Shown: positions 7,293 through 9,088 of the stretch, in pieces
How positions within the stretch are numbered: the first letter of the stretch is position 1
Layout of the letters: each line of letters opens with the position of its first letter
NCBI GenBank assembly: GCA_900547475.1
Contig: URGW01000061.1
Location: 1-9,088, forward strand
Length of the DNA stretch: 9,088 nt
Direction: 5' to 3'
Source: an uncultured Clostridium sp.
GTDB taxonomy: Bacteria > Bacillota > Clostridia > Clostridiales > Clostridiaceae
The notes under the pieces: generated by a model
Seen by the model: only the letters and a program-made list of their open reading frames with translations
Database searches by the model: none
Told to the model about the DNA's origin: nothing
Translations under genes and position numbers: made by a program

Positions 7293-8729
7293 GATAATAC
7301 ATTTAAGAAATATAATTTAAGTAATGAGATAATAAAAGCTTTAGAGGGTATAGGTTATAGTAAGCCTTCTGATGTTCAAAGTAAGGTTATACCTGAAATA
7401 TTAATTGGAAAGGATGTTGTAGTTAAATCACAAACAGGAAGTGGAAAGACAGCTGCATTTGGAATACCATTATGTGAAAGAATACTTTGGGAGGATAGTA
7501 AACCACAAGCTTTAATTTTAACGCCAACTAGAGAACTTGCAATTCAAGTTAAAGAGGAATTAACTAATATAGGTAGATTTAAAAGAATAAAAGCTGTTTC
7601 AGTATTTGGAAAGCAACCATTTTCAGATCAAGCAAGAGAGTTAAAGCAAAAAACTCATATTGTAGTTGGAACTCCAGGTAGAGTATTTGATCATATTGAT
7701 AGAGGAACATTAGACATTTCAAATATAAAATATTTAGTAATAGATGAAGCTGATGAAATGCTTAATATGGGCTTTATAGATCAAGTTAGAGATATAATAA
7801 ATGCATTAAATAAAAATAGACAAACAATGTTATTTTCTGCAACAATTCCAGAAGAAATCTTAGGGTTATGTAAAGTATATATGAATAATCCTAGTAATAT
7901 CGAAATTAAGGCACAAAAGCTAATAACAGATAACATAAATCATGAATTGTATAGATTTGAGGAATTTTATAAATTAGATAATTTGGGAAAAATTTTAATA
8001 AGCGAAGTTCCAGAAACAGCAGTTATTTTCTGTAAAACAAAAGAAAATGTTGATAAAGTTTTTGATAACCTAAATAAAAAAGGGTACTCCGTAAATAAAA
8101 TTCATGGTGGTATGCTTCAAAAAGATAGACTTGAAGTTATGGATAAATTTAAAAAAGGTAATTTTAAAATATTAGTAGCTACAGATGTTGCAGCAAGAGG
8201 AATTGATGTAGAAGGAATTACTCATGTAATTAATTATGATTTGCCTGTTGAGAAAGAAGCTTATGTTCATCGTATAGGAAGAACAGGTAGAGCAGGAGCA
8301 AAAGGAAAAGCAATTTCTTTTGTTAATCAATATGAAGATAAGCTTTTAGAGATGATACAGGAGTATATAGGATTTAAAATTCCACTTGTAGGGGGAATTT
8401 CTGAAATAAGTAATGAAAAAAGAGATGAAGCAATAAAAGCTTTAAAATCAAAGCCAAAGGTTAAAAAGGAAAAAGCTAAAGTTATAAATAAAAACATAAC
8501 GAAGATATACCTTAATGGTGGTAAAAAGAAAAAGCTAAGAGCAGGAGATTTTGTAGGAGCTATATCTAGAATAGAAGGAATAACAGCAGAGGATATAGGT
8601 ATAATAGATGTACAAGATACTGTTTCTTATATAGATATCCTAAATGGCAAGGGGAATAAAGTAATTGAAGGACTTAAAAACTCAACTGTAAAAGGAAAAA
8701 AACTGCGTGTAGAAAAAGCCAGAAAATAA
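7290..8729 (+). CDS. dbpA: DbpA/YxiN-type DEAD-box ATP-dependent RNA helicase
   Basis: This is an ATP-dependent RNA helicase of the DbpA group, which in Escherichia coli and Bacillus subtilis (YxiN) acts on 23S rRNA hairpin 92 during late 50S subunit assembly. All core motifs are present, numbered from the TTG start: Q motif GYSKPSDVQ (22-30), Walker A SQTGSGKT (47-54), PTRELA (79-84), GTPGR (127-131), DEAD (152-155), SAT (183-185), ATDVAARGID (297-306) and HRIGRTGRAG (from 327). A lysine-rich linker (about 384-402) leads to a C-terminal DbpA RNA-binding domain (about 403-477), the module that gives rRNA specificity. The 479-residue length matches B. subtilis YxiN. The start was set at TTG because GAGGGA precedes it; the ATG at 7251 would add 13 residues but lacks a ribosome site and falls on the predicted transcription start. 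The gene is monocistronic as far as the window shows. Confidence 0.93.
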   Translation: MDNTFKKYNLSNEIIKALEGIGYSKPSDVQSKVIPEILIGKDVVVKSQTGSGKTAAFGIPLCERILWEDSKPQALILTPTRELAIQVKEELTNIGRFKRIKAVSVFGKQPFSDQARELKQKTHIVVGTPGRVFDHIDRGTLDISNIKYLVIDEADEMLNMGFIDQVRDIINALNKNRQTMLFSATIPEEILGLCKVYMNNPSNIEIKAQKLITDNINHELYRFEEFYKLDNLGKILISEVPETAVIFCKTKENVDKVFDNLNKKGYSVNKIHGGMLQKDRLEVMDKFKKGNFKILVATDVAARGIDVEGITHVINYDLPVEKEAYVHRIGRTGRAGAKGKAISFVNQYEDKLLEMIQEYIGFKIPLVGGISEISNEKRDEAIKALKSKPKVKKEKAKVINKNITKIYLNGGKKKKLRAGDFVGAISRIEGITAEDIGIIDVQDTVSYIDILNGKGNKVIEGLKNSTVKGKKLRVEKARK

Positions 8730-8733
8730 ATGA

Positions 8734-8960
8734 GTTCGTCATGTGGAGCCGAAAAATTAATGATATAACCTCCAGGAAATGTGTAATTTGCGTTAAGAAT
8801 TTATATTGTTTTCTCCAGAAAAAGAGCTAAAGCTTCGAAAGTCACTTCGTTCCCTCAGCTTCTTAACGCTCCTTTTCTTCCAAAAACAATTAAATTCTAA
8901 AACTTAATTACAATATTCCTTCCGGTAATATCATTAATTTTTCTCTTCCACTTGATGAAC
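8734..8960. repeat. 227-bp long imperfect palindrome of unknown function
   Basis: The sequence from 8734 inward reads nearly the same as the reverse complement from 8960 inward. Hand alignment of the outer 70 positions gives about 53 identities. After a 1-nt gap, 18 of the next 23 positions match, ending at GAGC (8824-8827) against GCTC (8868-8871). The best block is AAATTAATGA (8754-8763), matched exactly at 8931-8940. The ends are GTTC and GAAC. The centre (about 8828-8867) has a small hairpin, with CGAA at 8836-8839 and TTCG at 8846-8849. It starts 4 bp after the helicase stop codon, contains no meaningful reading frame, and has no T-run after either arm. It could be a MITE-like or other palindromic intergenic element, or a structured RNA. 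Confidence 0.8.
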
Positions 8961-8964
8961 CGCA

Positions 8965-9036
8965 ATAACACCTTAAAAGTTAATGATTTGTCATATATAT
9001 GTAGCAGAAATGATTAACTATAAGGTGCAATGTTAT
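8965..9036. repeat. Second intergenic hairpin, possible leader or operator structure
   Basis: CACCTTA (8969-8975) pairs with TAAGGTG (9021-9027), AGTTAAT (8978-8984) with ATTAACT (9013-9019), and ATTT (8986-8989) with AAAT (9008-9011). The apical part contains the self-complementary CATATATATG (8992-9001). ATAA (8965-8968) and TTAT (9033-9036) can extend the base. No T-run follows directly, so it is not a standard terminator. The remaining bases to 9088 hold an A-rich stretch and GGAAGGA at 9078-9084, which could be a ribosome site for a gene starting beyond the window. I see no gene within 8730-9088. Confidence 0.6.
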
Positions 9037-9088
9037 AAGTAGTTACGTGAAAAAAAGAAAAAATGAAATATTAATTTGGAAGGAACAT

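Noticed and set aside
9063..9074. ATG near the right edge as the start of a new gene
   Set aside because: It reads only three codons before TAA, with no ribosome site at proper spacing.

Overview
The window is about 30% G+C by eye. It favours AGA, ATA and TTA codons, has strong purine-rich ribosome binding sites, and carries an LPXTG wall-anchored glycosidase. Together these point to Clostridium sensu stricto, probably a gut or host-associated species; the species cannot be fixed from the sequence. All three genes lie on the + strand, and each appears to be its own transcription unit.

Positions 98-6163 hold a 2021-residue secreted, wall-anchored enzyme. It has a signal peptide, an N-terminal beta-sandwich, a Big_2 Ig-like domain, a GH123-like (DUF4091) catalytic domain, a second Big_2, a LamG/concanavalin-like domain, a third Big_2, a six-bladed sialidase-like domain with three Asp-boxes, five tandem FIVAR modules, and an LPQTG sortase signal. 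It looks like a two-headed surface enzyme for host glycans that carry both beta-GalNAc and sialic acid, though neither activity is proven. A spacer follows (6164-6425) that contains a 97-bp near-complete palindrome and then a promoter.

Positions 6426-7103 encode a small (225 aa) stand-alone siroheme/[4Fe-4S] sulfite or nitrite reductase-like protein, closed by a strong hairpin terminator. Positions 7290-8729 encode a DbpA/YxiN-type DEAD-box RNA helicase, most likely starting at TTG. The last 359 bases (8730-9088) hold no gene that I can support. They consist of a 227-bp imperfect palindrome followed by a second, smaller hairpin, and look like the leader of a gene beyond the window.

The three genes have no evident shared pathway: a surface glycan degrader, a cytoplasmic redox enzyme and a ribosome-assembly helicase. 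The least expected signals are the fusion of two exo-glycosidase-type domains in one anchored protein, the atypical active site of the sialidase-like domain, and the long palindromic elements between genes.
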